DNA of 64,000 bases from JABWCQ01 sp964587105 (GTDB taxonomy: Bacteria; Electryoneota; RPQS01): positions 62,001 to 126,000 of the forward strand of contig CAZPKG010000007.1 in NCBI GenBank assembly GCA_964587105.1, written 5' to 3'. The position numbers and the translations under genes were made by a program. The notes below the pieces were generated by a model, which worked only from the letters and a program-made list of their open reading frames with translations, was not told the origin of the DNA and made no database searches. Positions 15,372 through 23,785 of the stretch are shown piece by piece; the stretch's first letter is position 1; each line of letters starts with the position of its first letter.

Positions 15372-17003
15372 TTAGTTACCCGACGGGCCGCTGACCTGCA
15401 ATTGCTTAAGCGCTTCATCGTTGATAGTGATGTTGGCGTTGGTGCGCAAGTCCGCAAGCGTTTTGTCAATCGCCTCAAGCTGTTTCTGTTGTTCAATGTA
15501 TGATTTGATTCCCGGCGTCACGTCGGCAAGCGATTGTTTTGTGCCCGGTTCACGTTCGACCAGCCGCATCACGACAAAACCGTCGGAGCCTGTTAACGGC
15601 GGAAAACAGCTTCCAATCGCCATCGTGTCCAATTGCATAGCAAGTTCGCGCGGAAATTGGCTTTTGCTGGCCCATTCGCGCAGTCCACCGCGATCCTTGA
15701 ACTCGTCAATCGAATATTGCTTGGCAATCCACGTAAAATCCGCACCGGCCAAAATTTTGTCGTAATCCGCTTGCGCTTCTTCCTGAGTGGCGCGTGTTAT
15801 GATTGCCACACGCACGCGGCCCGGAGCCACAAACTGATCCGGATTCGTGTCATAGAATTTCTTAATTTCCGCGTCGCTCACCTTGATTGTTGGGGCAACG
15901 ACGGATTGTAGGTATTGCACAACCATCAGTGAATCGCGAAACTTATTGGCTTCGGCGTCAAGGCGCGGATCTTCCACGTACGCGCGACGTCCTGCAATTT
16001 CTTTCAGCATCATCACCTGATACTGCTCGTCCAAAGCCTCCCAGAGCACAATGCGGTTGTCGCGGTCGCTGCGTCCGACAATGCGATGTACGTATTTGTT
16101 CTTCAGATCGGCTGCGTTCTCTTCGCGGTTCTTGCCCACGCGCAGAACGACTCGCTTGGTCTCTTCGACGCCTAACGTCATGTGAATCGGGATGGAATCC
16201 ACTGCCGCCGAATCCACCCACACCGGAATACCGGCCGCTTCTTGCGCGATGAAACCTTTGCGGAACTCCGTACCCTTATCGATCAACAATTGTTTGCGCA
16301 GGATTACTTTAACGCTGTCATAAATGTTCTCATCTGGCGGCAAGTAGGCTTCGGCGCGAACGACGGCCCACGTGTTCCACAAGAACATTGGCCCAAAAAG
16401 ATCGCCCGGCGAGCCGGATTCCAATTGCTTCGACAGGTCTTCCGGTATATCGTAAAGCGGGAAGACTCCGGCGTCGCCGCCGACATTCTTGAATTTGTCA
16501 ATTGCAAAACGCGACGATAGCGAGGCCATTGATACGCCTTGATGAATACTGTCGGCGATTGCCGCGGATAAACTCGAATCCACCACGCAAATCAAGCGCA
16601 GCATTGCGCGGCGATAATAACGCTCAAAGCCCGCGCGCAACTCACTTTCGGGTATATTGAAATCCTTTGGCTGAATATCTTCAAGCAGCATCTGATAGGC
16701 CGCCGTTTCACGAAACCAGTGAACCGCTTCGGCAACCGTCTTTTCCTGATCAATTCCCAAATCATAAGCGTCTTGCAGAATTAAACGATCGTTAATCAGC
16801 TTCTGCAGCAGTCTGTCAAGGCTGAAGTCGGGTCGGCTCACTTCTTCGGATTGCGCGGAATGCAAGCGGCCCAATTCTTCGGCCATCATATCGGTAGTGA
16901 TCTGATCTCCATTGACCGTTGCAACGACGACGGATTCTTCCGCGCGTACCAAAGTCATCCAACTGCAAAGGACCAATACGAGTATCATCATTCGAGACAT
17001 CAT
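15372..17003 (-). CDS. Periplasmic SurA/PpiC-type peptidyl-prolyl isomerase
   Basis: A 543-residue exported foldase. Signal peptide (about 1-21, ending VRAEE), SurA-like N-terminal helical region (about 25-140, with VATVNGDQITTDMM). It has two parvulin-like domains, a degenerate one (about 145-215, KNVGGDAGVFPLYDIPEDL) and a better one (about 385-480, QYSIDEFKDRGGLREW to FPPLTGSDGFVVMRL), then a C-terminal helix. It would chaperone exported proteins such as the barrel and the cytochromes of the same operon. Only eight bases separate it from the CsgG-like gene and 21 from the 26-heme gene. A similar foldase-cytochrome pairing is plausible in electron-export loci; the client set is inferred. 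Confidence 0.88.
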   Translation of the reverse strand: MMSRMMILVLVLCSWMTLVRAEESVVVATVNGDQITTDMMAEELGRLHSAQSEEVSRPDFSLDRLLQKLINDRLILQDAYDLGIDQEKTVAEAVHWFRETAAYQMLLEDIQPKDFNIPESELRAGFERYYRRAMLRLICVVDSSLSAAIADSIHQGVSMASLSSRFAIDKFKNVGGDAGVFPLYDIPEDLSKQLESGSPGDLFGPMFLWNTWAVVRAEAYLPPDENIYDSVKVILRKQLLIDKGTEFRKGFIAQEAAGIPVWVDSAAVDSIPIHMTLGVEETKRVVLRVGKNREENAADLKNKYVHRIVGRSDRDNRIVLWEALDEQYQVMMLKEIAGRRAYVEDPRLDAEANKFRDSLMVVQYLQSVVAPTIKVSDAEIKKFYDTNPDQFVAPGRVRVAIITRATQEEAQADYDKILAGADFTWIAKQYSIDEFKDRGGLREWASKSQFPRELAMQLDTMAIGSCFPPLTGSDGFVVMRLVEREPGTKQSLADVTPGIKSYIEQQKQLEAIDKTLADLRTNANITINDEALKQLQVSGPSGN

Positions 17004-17011
17004 AAGAGTTG

Positions 17012-18088
17012 TTAGTTTAGTGGTTGGTCGAGCTTGCGGCGGACTACGCGCAATGCATCAACCGCATCATCTATCATTTCAAGCGTCAGCACCGCCGGGC
17101 TGTGCACGACTCCGGTTTCAAAAAGTCCTTTTCTGGATTCTCCGCTACGTTCCACGTGACTCGCCCAGACTACAATGTTGCGGTGGGGATCGATCATGCG
17201 CAGTTCAATCGCGGCTTCGGGACTGCTGCCAAGCATGGCGCTACGCGCTTCGGTTAATCTGCTGATTGTTCCCGTCACAACCAGAGCAACTCCGAGGCTG
17301 TCCGCGAGCATCTTGCTTACGGTATTGACCGATTGTCCATGCCGCAGGTCTTCACATTGCAGCATGACGTTGCGAACGCGGCCCGGATCAATCACATTAA
17401 ATCCCCGGCGCACAAACGATGTAACCAAAAAATTGCCTACCATCTCCCCGGCAAAAGCAACCTCTGATTCATCGACCGGCGGAATGACCGCGATCGGCGA
17501 ACATCCAATTAGTTCTTTTTTTTCGCGGCCTGCAATCATCAACTCGCTGACAAATGTGCGCTGCGGCTTCGCTTTTAATCTAAGCGTCGCAAATAGTTTT
17601 CTGGCCGCCGATTTGGCCATCTTGCGATAGCTGTCGTGCACCGGCTTGGAAATCAGCGCCTCTTCCCCGCCGCCCGAAAGTGAGATACAATTGTCCCATA
17701 CGATGTGTGAGTCATCCGCCCGCAGTAAGCGCGCACAAACTGAAACTTCAGAAAAGGTCGAGTCCAGTGTAAAACTATGGATCGTGCCGGTCAGCACAAA
17801 TTCCGCATTCAACGAGTCACCGATCGCGTGAACCTCTGATTCAATCGGAGTGGCCGTGTTGCGAACACGAAGATGGCGCAAAACGTTTCCGAGCGAATCG
17901 GCGCCGACCACCTCAAAGCCGCGCTTGGTCAAGCGTTCGCGAGTAAACTGCTCAAACATCGCCCGGCCTAATTCTGTCGAGTAAGGATCCGCAAACGGAA
18001 GCACGGCAACTCTATCAGCCGCAACAACCGAAGTAGCACAAACCAAAAGAGCAACGAGTCGCCCGAATATGGAGCGATGCGCAGACAT
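17012..18088 (-). CDS. Exported protein with two CsgG/GNA1162-like domains
   Basis: A 358-residue protein with an N-terminal signal (about 1-23). It holds two copies of one fold: copy 1 (about 24-170) starts DRVAVLPFADPY and copy 2 (about 195-345) starts PIAVIPPVDESE. Each continues with a helix, FEVV or FNVI, then LNAEFVLTGTI or LGVALVVTGTI. This is the alternating fold of CsgG, FlgO, LpoB and GNA1162-type envelope proteins. Its start ATG shares one base with the stop of the preceding lipoprotein gene (TAATG), setting the start at 18088 rather than an upstream in-frame codon. It may help assemble an outer-membrane channel. The family is fairly clear, the role inferred. Confidence 0.75.
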   Translation of the reverse strand: MSAHRSIFGRLVALLVCATSVVAADRVAVLPFADPYSTELGRAMFEQFTRERLTKRGFEVVGADSLGNVLRHLRVRNTATPIESEVHAIGDSLNAEFVLTGTIHSFTLDSTFSEVSVCARLLRADDSHIVWDNCISLSGGGEEALISKPVHDSYRKMAKSAARKLFATLRLKAKPQRTFVSELMIAGREKKELIGCSPIAVIPPVDESEVAFAGEMVGNFLVTSFVRRGFNVIDPGRVRNVMLQCEDLRHGQSVNTVSKMLADSLGVALVVTGTISRLTEARSAMLGSSPEAAIELRMIDPHRNIVVWASHVERSGESRKGLFETGVVHSPAVLTLEMIDDAVDALRVVRRKLDQPLN

Positions 18089-18657
18089 TAATCTAACAAG
18101 GACTTCACAAGTTTGCGCACGGCGCGAAGCACGGCGTCGCCTCGCGAAGACTCGCCGACTCCCATCATGCGTGAGAACGATCCCGGTCCGCCCAGCGATA
18201 TTGCCGACGACCAAACCGTATTCCCCGTTTGACAATCCACCATTCGCGCATTCAAGCTCACAACGTTGGAAGAGTTTGAACGACCCGCAAGCTGCGCGGC
18301 TTCGCCCACAGAACCGAAGATTACCGCTTGCACGCCGAGCGAATCCGACATAGTCTTCAGTCCTTTCAAATCAAGCTCTCCGGCCTTTGACTGACCGATA
18401 TCACGAAGGACGCGCGCGGTTTCGCCCGGCTCAACGACGTCAAACGCCTGCGCAGCGAGCAATTCCGTGATGAACAACCGTGTTGCGTAGCCGGCAATAC
18501 CTTGTTCGGTCGAGAGATTCTCAAAACTTACTACTGCCACGCGTTCCACCATACCGAAATCGTACTCGGGATGAATAAACACCGTCGCGCGTTGTGCCGC
18601 GCAGCCCGACAAGAGTGCGATTGCGGCAAGTAGGATAGAATATCTGATAACGGTCAT
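18088..18657 (-). CDS. CsgG/GNA1162-like lipoprotein
   Basis: A 189-residue lipoprotein: signal with lipobox LLSGC at about residues 14-18, so Cys18 should be lipidated. The body is a single CsgG/GNA1162-like domain: ERVAVVSFENL, then a helix, FDVVEPGETARVL, LGVQAVIFGSVG, and VSLNARMVDCQTGNTVW. It is paralogous to both halves of the next gene. Overlap with that gene and a 29-bp gap after the barrel gene place it in the operon. ATG 18657 is preferred over a TTG four codons upstream. Probably sits on the periplasmic face of the outer membrane. Confidence 0.8.
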   Translation of the reverse strand: MTVIRYSILLAAIALLSGCAAQRATVFIHPEYDFGMVERVAVVSFENLSTEQGIAGYATRLFITELLAAQAFDVVEPGETARVLRDIGQSKAGELDLKGLKTMSDSLGVQAVIFGSVGEAAQLAGRSNSSNVVSLNARMVDCQTGNTVWSSAISLGGPGSFSRMMGVGESSRGDAVLRAVRKLVKSLLD

Positions 18658-18686
18658 GGCTAAAGGCAAACGGTTGAATGATTTGC

Positions 18687-20762
18687 TTAGAAGCGCGTGA
18701 ACAGCGACAGCCGTCCCGATGAGGACGCGGAATCGCCTTCGCGCTCATTTAGTGAATATGAAGCAGAAATTTCGGTGCGTAACGACCAATTATAAACAAG
18801 CTGTAGCGAATATTGATTTGCATTTTCAGTCTGACTGCTCTCAATGCGGTTGACGGCGCCGCCTAATGAGAACTTGAAGGTCGGGGTCCATGAAACGATA
18901 CCGTCATAGGAGCGGTCTTCGCGAACGGGATCTGTGGTCATGGTTGTATTGCCGACCATGTGAATCGTCTCGGTTAAGCGGTAACTTAGACGTCCTCCGA
19001 CGGTCGCCTGATATTTGCGTACGGCGGAGATGCGCGCAGATCGTGATTCATAGCGGTATGTAACGGAAATTTGCGATCTGTCCGTCGGTTCGCCTTCAAA
19101 ATTATTGTTGATCGAGCGCGAGAAGACCTTGTCGCCCGTGTCAAAGCGCTCATCTTCGGAGTATGCAAACTGAGACGTGACGCGCAATGCGGGCAGAACG
19201 AGTGTGCGTAACTCAAGCCTGCTGCGATCTCCTCGACGAGTGCGCGATTCGCCGGCTTGTTCTTCCGTGCGATCAACCGTCGCGGCGGTGCTGACTGATT
19301 TGCTCCATTGCGATCTCAGTACTACACCGGTGGCGGAACTATAAGTAAACTCCTCATCGGTGTCCGTATAGTTCGTGCGTGACCACTGATAGCGCACGGC
19401 CAGATCGACCATTCGCGCCGGATCAAATCGCATGGACGTCTGCGCGGCATCTTCCTGCCGCGCGAGCGTGGAGAGTGACGCGCTCTGTCTGACCGCATCG
19501 CCGGAAACATCCCAGCTAACCCACTTGGAGGGGCGGAATTGCATCCTTGCCGAGCCGCGCTGATCGGTGGTCCGTTCGTCACCGGAAAGATCCGTGCGAG
19601 TTACCAAGCCGCGAATCTCGGTAACTTCAAGCGGCGTATTCAGCAATTGCGGCGAGACCGTTAGCTTGATGTAGCGCGTTTGCAGCTGGCTGAAGGAAAA
19701 CTCGTATCGCAAAAACAGCGTGCTGAACGGCGCCCCGATATTGGTTGCTACCGGGCTCCAGTTCAGGTTATCCTAACTCTGCCAAACCGACCACGTCAGG
19801 GGCAAAGCGGCCAAAGAATCAACGTACAAATGCAAATGGTCAATCGCAACCGTCTGGCCGAAATCGAGGCCAAAATTGTGGGACATTCCATTCACAAGGT
19901 CATAATCCTGCCCGGCCGCCACATCCACCAAGCCATCCACCAGCGGGGGAGCGGCCTCCAAAGCGTCAAATTCAGGCGAGGGATCGGCCAGATACAGCCC
20001 CGCCGCCGCCTGCAGTGCCACCAATGGCTCGCCGGTGATAGTCGAATTGTCTTTGTCTTTACGCGAGGAGATGTTGTAGCTCGTCGAGAAATTCACAAGC
20101 TGCCGGGCCAGCGACTTGGAGTAATCAAACCGTCCGCTATGACTGCGTGAAACCCGGTTGAGATTGGTGTCCTCGTTGCGGGTTAACTGATCTGCATACT
20201 CATAATTTACGTACAGTGTGCGGTTGCTGTAATTTCCGCCTGCCGCGAGCGACCTTGAGGAGGTGTTGTAGCCGACAAGTTCAAGGTCATTGGTGTTTTT
20301 GGCCCAGCTTGAAGACGCAAAAAGACGAGGCAAGCTCGTCCATGTCGTTTGACCGTAGGCAGAAGCCGATCCGGCCGTCAGTTTTGTAGTTCCAAGTTCG
20401 TCGCGGTCAGAGCGATACGAGCCATCACCGCGAAAGTCGAAGATCGGTGTGCTCCAGTTTATGGCCCCCGATGGTCGAAACTCCGTGGTCCAGTAGTAGG
20501 GGTCACTTCCCGTTCGACTTTGCAAGTGTCTATATAGACCGCTCAGCGAGTACCGGATTCTCCCGGTCGGCTGTCCTGATGTGAACAGAGTGTACTGTTG
20601 GTCAAGAGAATTTGACTGAACGTTATCAATATCTGCGCTCGATGCGCTACCTGTGATGGTCCCCCCCCAATCGGCGCGCACTTCAGAAACGATCAGACCG
20701 GATAGGCCTACCGCAATGAAGCTATAAACAGCAATAGTAATATGTCTTAATATGGCTCGCAT
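18687..20762 (-). pseudogene. Putative outer-membrane beta-barrel protein interrupted by an in-frame TAG
   Basis: One continuous minus-strand frame of 691 codons, read through except for an amber codon at 19773-19775 (codon 330). Upstream: signal peptide (about 1-30) then alternating, Ser/Tyr/Arg-rich strands (SLSGLYRHLQSRTG, TLYVNYEYADQ) as in porins. Around the stop the text is WSVWQS-stop-DNLNWSPV, a discoidin-like consensus that continues in the same frame. Downstream: more strand pairs, ending in Phe (SLFTRF), a beta-barrel assembly signal. It is first in the cytochrome operon and would be its outer-membrane porin. Either a nonsense mutation, suppression or a base error; other genes here end normally in TAG. 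Confidence 0.75.
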
Positions 20763-20829
20763 CGGAGCTTTTTGAATAGAATCAACAAGTGTTGTCGTTC
20801 GTCATCATTTATCTGTCACATCAAGGGGC

Positions 20830-20877
20830 AAAAAGAAGGACCGAGGGATGCGATATTTTACGTCGCAATCGGTCCTT
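20830..20877 (-). terminator. Terminator after the OmcS-like gene
   Basis: AAGGACCGA (20836-20844) pairs perfectly with TCGGTCCTT (20869-20877). Partial inner pairing is possible. On the minus strand a CTTTTT tract follows (20830-20835). It separates the propeller/OmcS-like pair from the barrel operon. The 20763-21078 stretch holds no gene. Confidence 0.75.
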
Positions 20878-21078
20878 GTCAAAATTTGCGGTATGCTGCC
20901 AATGAAGACAGATCAAATTGCTACGGACTAACAAAGAACTGCATTACGAAACGTATCCCGCGACCCCCCGGACAGAACTGGGGAGAAGCAAAACCGAGGG
21001 GCCGCGGTCTAACGAACTAACTCAAGGACCTAACAGAACTGGTTAATATCAGATATCAACCAAACGATCAATCTTGGC

Positions 21079-22140
21079 TTACCAAGGATTGTGGTCGTTC
21101 TTATCCTTGTTGTGGCACTTGTTACACAGCGAACGCTGGTTCGGGCTGTTGTAAGTCTGCGGCATAACATACGCGCTGGATTCAACACCGTCGTCATGGA
21201 ACATAACGATATTGAAGTCCCAACGACCGCTATTCTGAGCGGAGGTCGCGTGGGCGCGGTGGCAGCTGATGCAGCTAACCTTCGAGTTGTTATCCGGACC
21301 GGCAGTCCAGTCCATCGTCATTTCGGGATCTTCGAACGGAACATCAGCAATGTAAGCCGTCGCGTGCGTACCACCGATTTGATCCATTGTACCATTGTAG
21401 AGGTCATAGATGTTGATGATGACAGAACTCATGCCAACACCACTGGGGTGACGATATTGCACGTCGTTGTTGTGGAAGTTGCCATGGCAGTTCGCGCACC
21501 AAGCACTCATGCCACTCTTGTACGCATTGTGGTAGTTGTCAGCTTCAACACCTGATTCAAGCGGCATACCTTCAACGATCGGGGCAGCCTGCGTGTAGTT
21601 GAAGTTACCGGCTTCAGCATGGTCGCCAGCGCCGTAGAGCAAACGGAAGTTCGCGTTGCCGTGCGGGTCGTGGCAGCTGGTGCAGCTCAGCGAGGAAGCA
21701 GGATAAGCGCCGCCCGGGGAGACCGGATTCAAAGCGTCAACCACCGTGCCGCGGCTCGGGGAAATCACAGTGTGACCTGCGCGCCAGCCCGGAATCGGGG
21801 AAAGGTGACCGTTACGACCGTCATTAATGTTGTCTTCCAGCAAGAAGGCAAAGTTACCCGGGCCGCGTTCTGCCGGCGGAGCCATCGGGTCGGTGCCCCA
21901 AACCGCGCCGCGGCTGGTAGCATGGCAGGACAAGCAAAGGTCGGTCGCATTTGCATAGTTCAGCAAATACGGATAGCCGGTGCCGGTCGGGTCGATCAGA
22001 GCGTTGTTGCCGTTCGTATTGTGCATCGTGTGGCAACCTGAGCAACGGGCGACGCCTTCATCATGGAAGGCAAGGGCGTTGCTGACTTGCAGACAAATCA
22101 TCGCTGCAAATGCAAGAGCAAGAAATACAGACCGTCTCAT
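21079..22140 (-). CDS. OmcS-like hexaheme c-type cytochrome
   Basis: A 353-residue exported cytochrome: signal peptide 1-24 (ending NALA), mature start FHDEG. Six CXXCH motifs start at residues 33, 69, 153, 215, 290 and 339. The landmarks follow filament-forming OmcS of Geobacter: FH...CxxCHTMHN, a GG-YP-x5-CTSCHDPHGN block, WCANCHGNFHN then RHPSG, PFE, CISCHRAHA and a final LCNKCH. Extra His after most motifs could give bis-His ligation between neighbours. ATG 22140 has AAGGAGG six bases upstream; longer in-frame starts lack this. It follows a propeller protein, as OmcS does with an NHL protein. Filament formation is inferred. Confidence 0.85.
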   Translation of the reverse strand: MRRSVFLALAFAAMICLQVSNALAFHDEGVARCSGCHTMHNTNGNNALIDPTGTGYPYLLNYANATDLCLSCHATSRGAVWGTDPMAPPAERGPGNFAFLLEDNINDGRNGHLSPIPGWRAGHTVISPSRGTVVDALNPVSPGGAYPASSLSCTSCHDPHGNANFRLLYGAGDHAEAGNFNYTQAAPIVEGMPLESGVEADNYHNAYKSGMSAWCANCHGNFHNNDVQYRHPSGVGMSSVIINIYDLYNGTMDQIGGTHATAYIADVPFEDPEMTMDWTAGPDNNSKVSCISCHRAHATSAQNSGRWDFNIVMFHDDGVESSAYVMPQTYNSPNQRSLCNKCHNKDKNDHNPW

Positions 22141-22246
22141 TAGAGACCTCCTTAAACAACAGATAGTCATCTCATCAGAGAGATGTGTTACGAATTGATT
22201 TTTGATATTTTGGGGCATATGTGAAAAGTGGTATATCCATCCGCGC

Positions 22247-23224
22247 TCATGATCCACTCACGACAGGCGCATTCCGGAAAATTACCGACTGAATTCGATT
22301 GTTGTAAACTTGACCAACTAACATCGTTCCGTCACCACAGCACACAAGGCTTGTCGGGTGATAGAACCAACCCTCCGCCAACCCCGCTCCGCCGATTTCG
22401 CGTACGTAGTTGCCTTCTTCATTAAAGAACATAATCAGGTGGCGGTGTTTGTCCAAAACGACATACTCACCGGCGGCATTCAGGCAACACGCATTCGGAA
22501 AACTGAGTTCGGTCGGGCCGCCGCCCGGAACTCCGAAAATCCGAATCAACTTACCGTTCAAATCCACGCGGGCAACTTGACCAACCATCGGCAGCGGAAC
22601 GAGCATCTCGTTGCCGACGATTGTGAAGTTACCGAACATCGGAGTATTGCGCGTTTCGTCGTCCGTTTCGCTTAAGATCGGGAAGGTTCGCTGAAACTCA
22701 CCGGAAGCCGTATAGACATAGATGCGAGCGGGTTCAGCGACGGCGACATACATATTGTTGTCAGCATCAAAAGCAAAACCCGCAGGACTGATTTTCGAAC
22801 CGTTGGCTTCGAGGTCAAGATAGTTCAGGAAGTCGCCGTTGTAATCAAACACTGCAAGCGTGTGCTGACGGGTGTCGCCCATAACAAAAATCCGCCCGAG
22901 CGAATCCACAGCAAGCTGCTGCGGAGTGCTAAGACGGTCACGAGTAGAAAATTCAAAACTGTAGCGGCGCTGCGCGTCGTAGATCGCGATGCGTGAAGTG
23001 GAACCATCCGCAATAAAAATATCGCCGGAATGTGAATCCACATATAGACTCGTCGGTTGCGGTGCGGACTTATCGCCTGCAGGATAGCGCATCGTGATGG
23101 CGATGTCATATGCCTGTTCGGCGGCAAATCCGTTGGCAATAAAAAAGCAGGCAACAGCAACGCACGCGACCGCATACCGGCGGTATTCAAAGCGTGTCGT
23201 ATAATGTTCCCTGCGAGTCTTCAT
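22247..23224 (-). CDS. Exported NHL/six-bladed beta-propeller protein
   Basis: A 325-residue protein with signal or anchor (about 16-35, ending GFAAE) followed by about six repeats of the NHL type: YVDSHSGDIFIADGSTSRIAIYD, split as YVDSHSGDIFIAD plus SRIAIYD, then AVDSLGRIFVMGD, AFDADNNMYVAVA, LNAAGEYVVLDKH and CGDGTMLVGQVYNNRIQ. The fold is a propeller used for binding. It lies 106 bp upstream of the OmcS-like gene on the same strand, the same pairing seen next to Geobacter omcS, so it may assist filament assembly or attachment. The long upstream region 23225-23785 carries several candidate operators. Confidence 0.85.
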   Translation of the reverse strand: MKTRREHYTTRFEYRRYAVACVAVACFFIANGFAAEQAYDIAITMRYPAGDKSAPQPTSLYVDSHSGDIFIADGSTSRIAIYDAQRRYSFEFSTRDRLSTPQQLAVDSLGRIFVMGDTRQHTLAVFDYNGDFLNYLDLEANGSKISPAGFAFDADNNMYVAVAEPARIYVYTASGEFQRTFPILSETDDETRNTPMFGNFTIVGNEMLVPLPMVGQVARVDLNGKLIRIFGVPGGGPTELSFPNACCLNAAGEYVVLDKHRHLIMFFNEEGNYVREIGGAGLAEGWFYHPTSLVCCGDGTMLVGQVYNNRIQSVIFRNAPVVSGS

Positions 23225-23396
23225 TCCCGAATCTAAGACTGCGCTTGCGAACGACAGTGTCGTGCGCTCACCCAGTTCCGTTTTTCGTTAAGCTTTAGCG
23301 CGAAATCTTACCTTTTAAGTCAGGTTTGCCTTAGACTTCCGCGTGCTCAAGCTTGGTGCAAAGATACCATATAGGACGAGAAAACGCAACGTGGCT

Positions 23397-23431
23397 TGTT
23401 TGCATGAACCAAGTGGTGTTTTGATGAACCA
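23397..23431. promoter_or_regulatory. Two 15-bp direct repeats 20 bp apart
   Basis: TGTTTGCATGAACCA (23397-23411) and TGTTTTGATGAACCA (23417-23431) match at 13 of 15 positions and are spaced 20 bp, about two helical turns. They lie 170-210 bp upstream of the propeller gene and may bind a regulator of the propeller/OmcS-like unit. Confidence 0.45.
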
Positions 23432-23585
23432 GTTTTCGCTAAACGCTTGAATTAACTTGCGAAAGATTTCACAAAAAGTTGAAAAGGGTCAGTGACAATA
23501 GTGAAGATACGAATTTATACGGAGGCACACGAAAAGTTGGGCCTCCTTGTCATATTTGCAGTGTGCAAACAGGTATTAATTTCCA

Positions 23586-23601
23586 TGTGAAAAAATTCAC
23601 A
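23586..23601. promoter_or_regulatory. Perfect CRP/FNR-family palindrome
   Basis: TGTGA-AAAAAT-TCACA, the full TGTGA-N6-TCACA consensus of CRP-type regulators. It lies between the divergent propeller/OmcS-like unit and the heme operon (185 bp before hemC). A near-match is at 62161-62176. Confidence 0.6.
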
Positions 23602-23694
23602 CTAAGTGTTTGTGTTTACAATGACCGATCTGCACATACAAAATAAGATATGTTTTGTCCTATTTGATAATGAGTTCTTGTGTGACTTTGCTAC

Positions 23695-23721
23695 ATGACG
23701 TTTCTGTGACAATTGCGTGAC
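23695..23721 (+). promoter_or_regulatory. PhoB/OmpR-like tandem repeats before hemC
   Basis: ATGAC (23695-23699), GTGAC (23706-23710) and GTGAC (23717-23721) repeat at exactly 11 bp, the periodicity of PhoB-type boxes. A further GTGAC is at 23682-23686. They end 64 bp before the hemC start. Confidence 0.45.
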
Positions 23722-23785
23722 ACTCATTTGTGCTCGGTTAGTTACTTTGAGCATCAAAAGATTGCCAAAATAACGGAACAGACAC

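Noticed and set aside
19773..19775. Genome-wide reassignment of TAG
   Set aside because: Several other genes in the window end in TAG at sensible positions, so TAG is a normal stop here.
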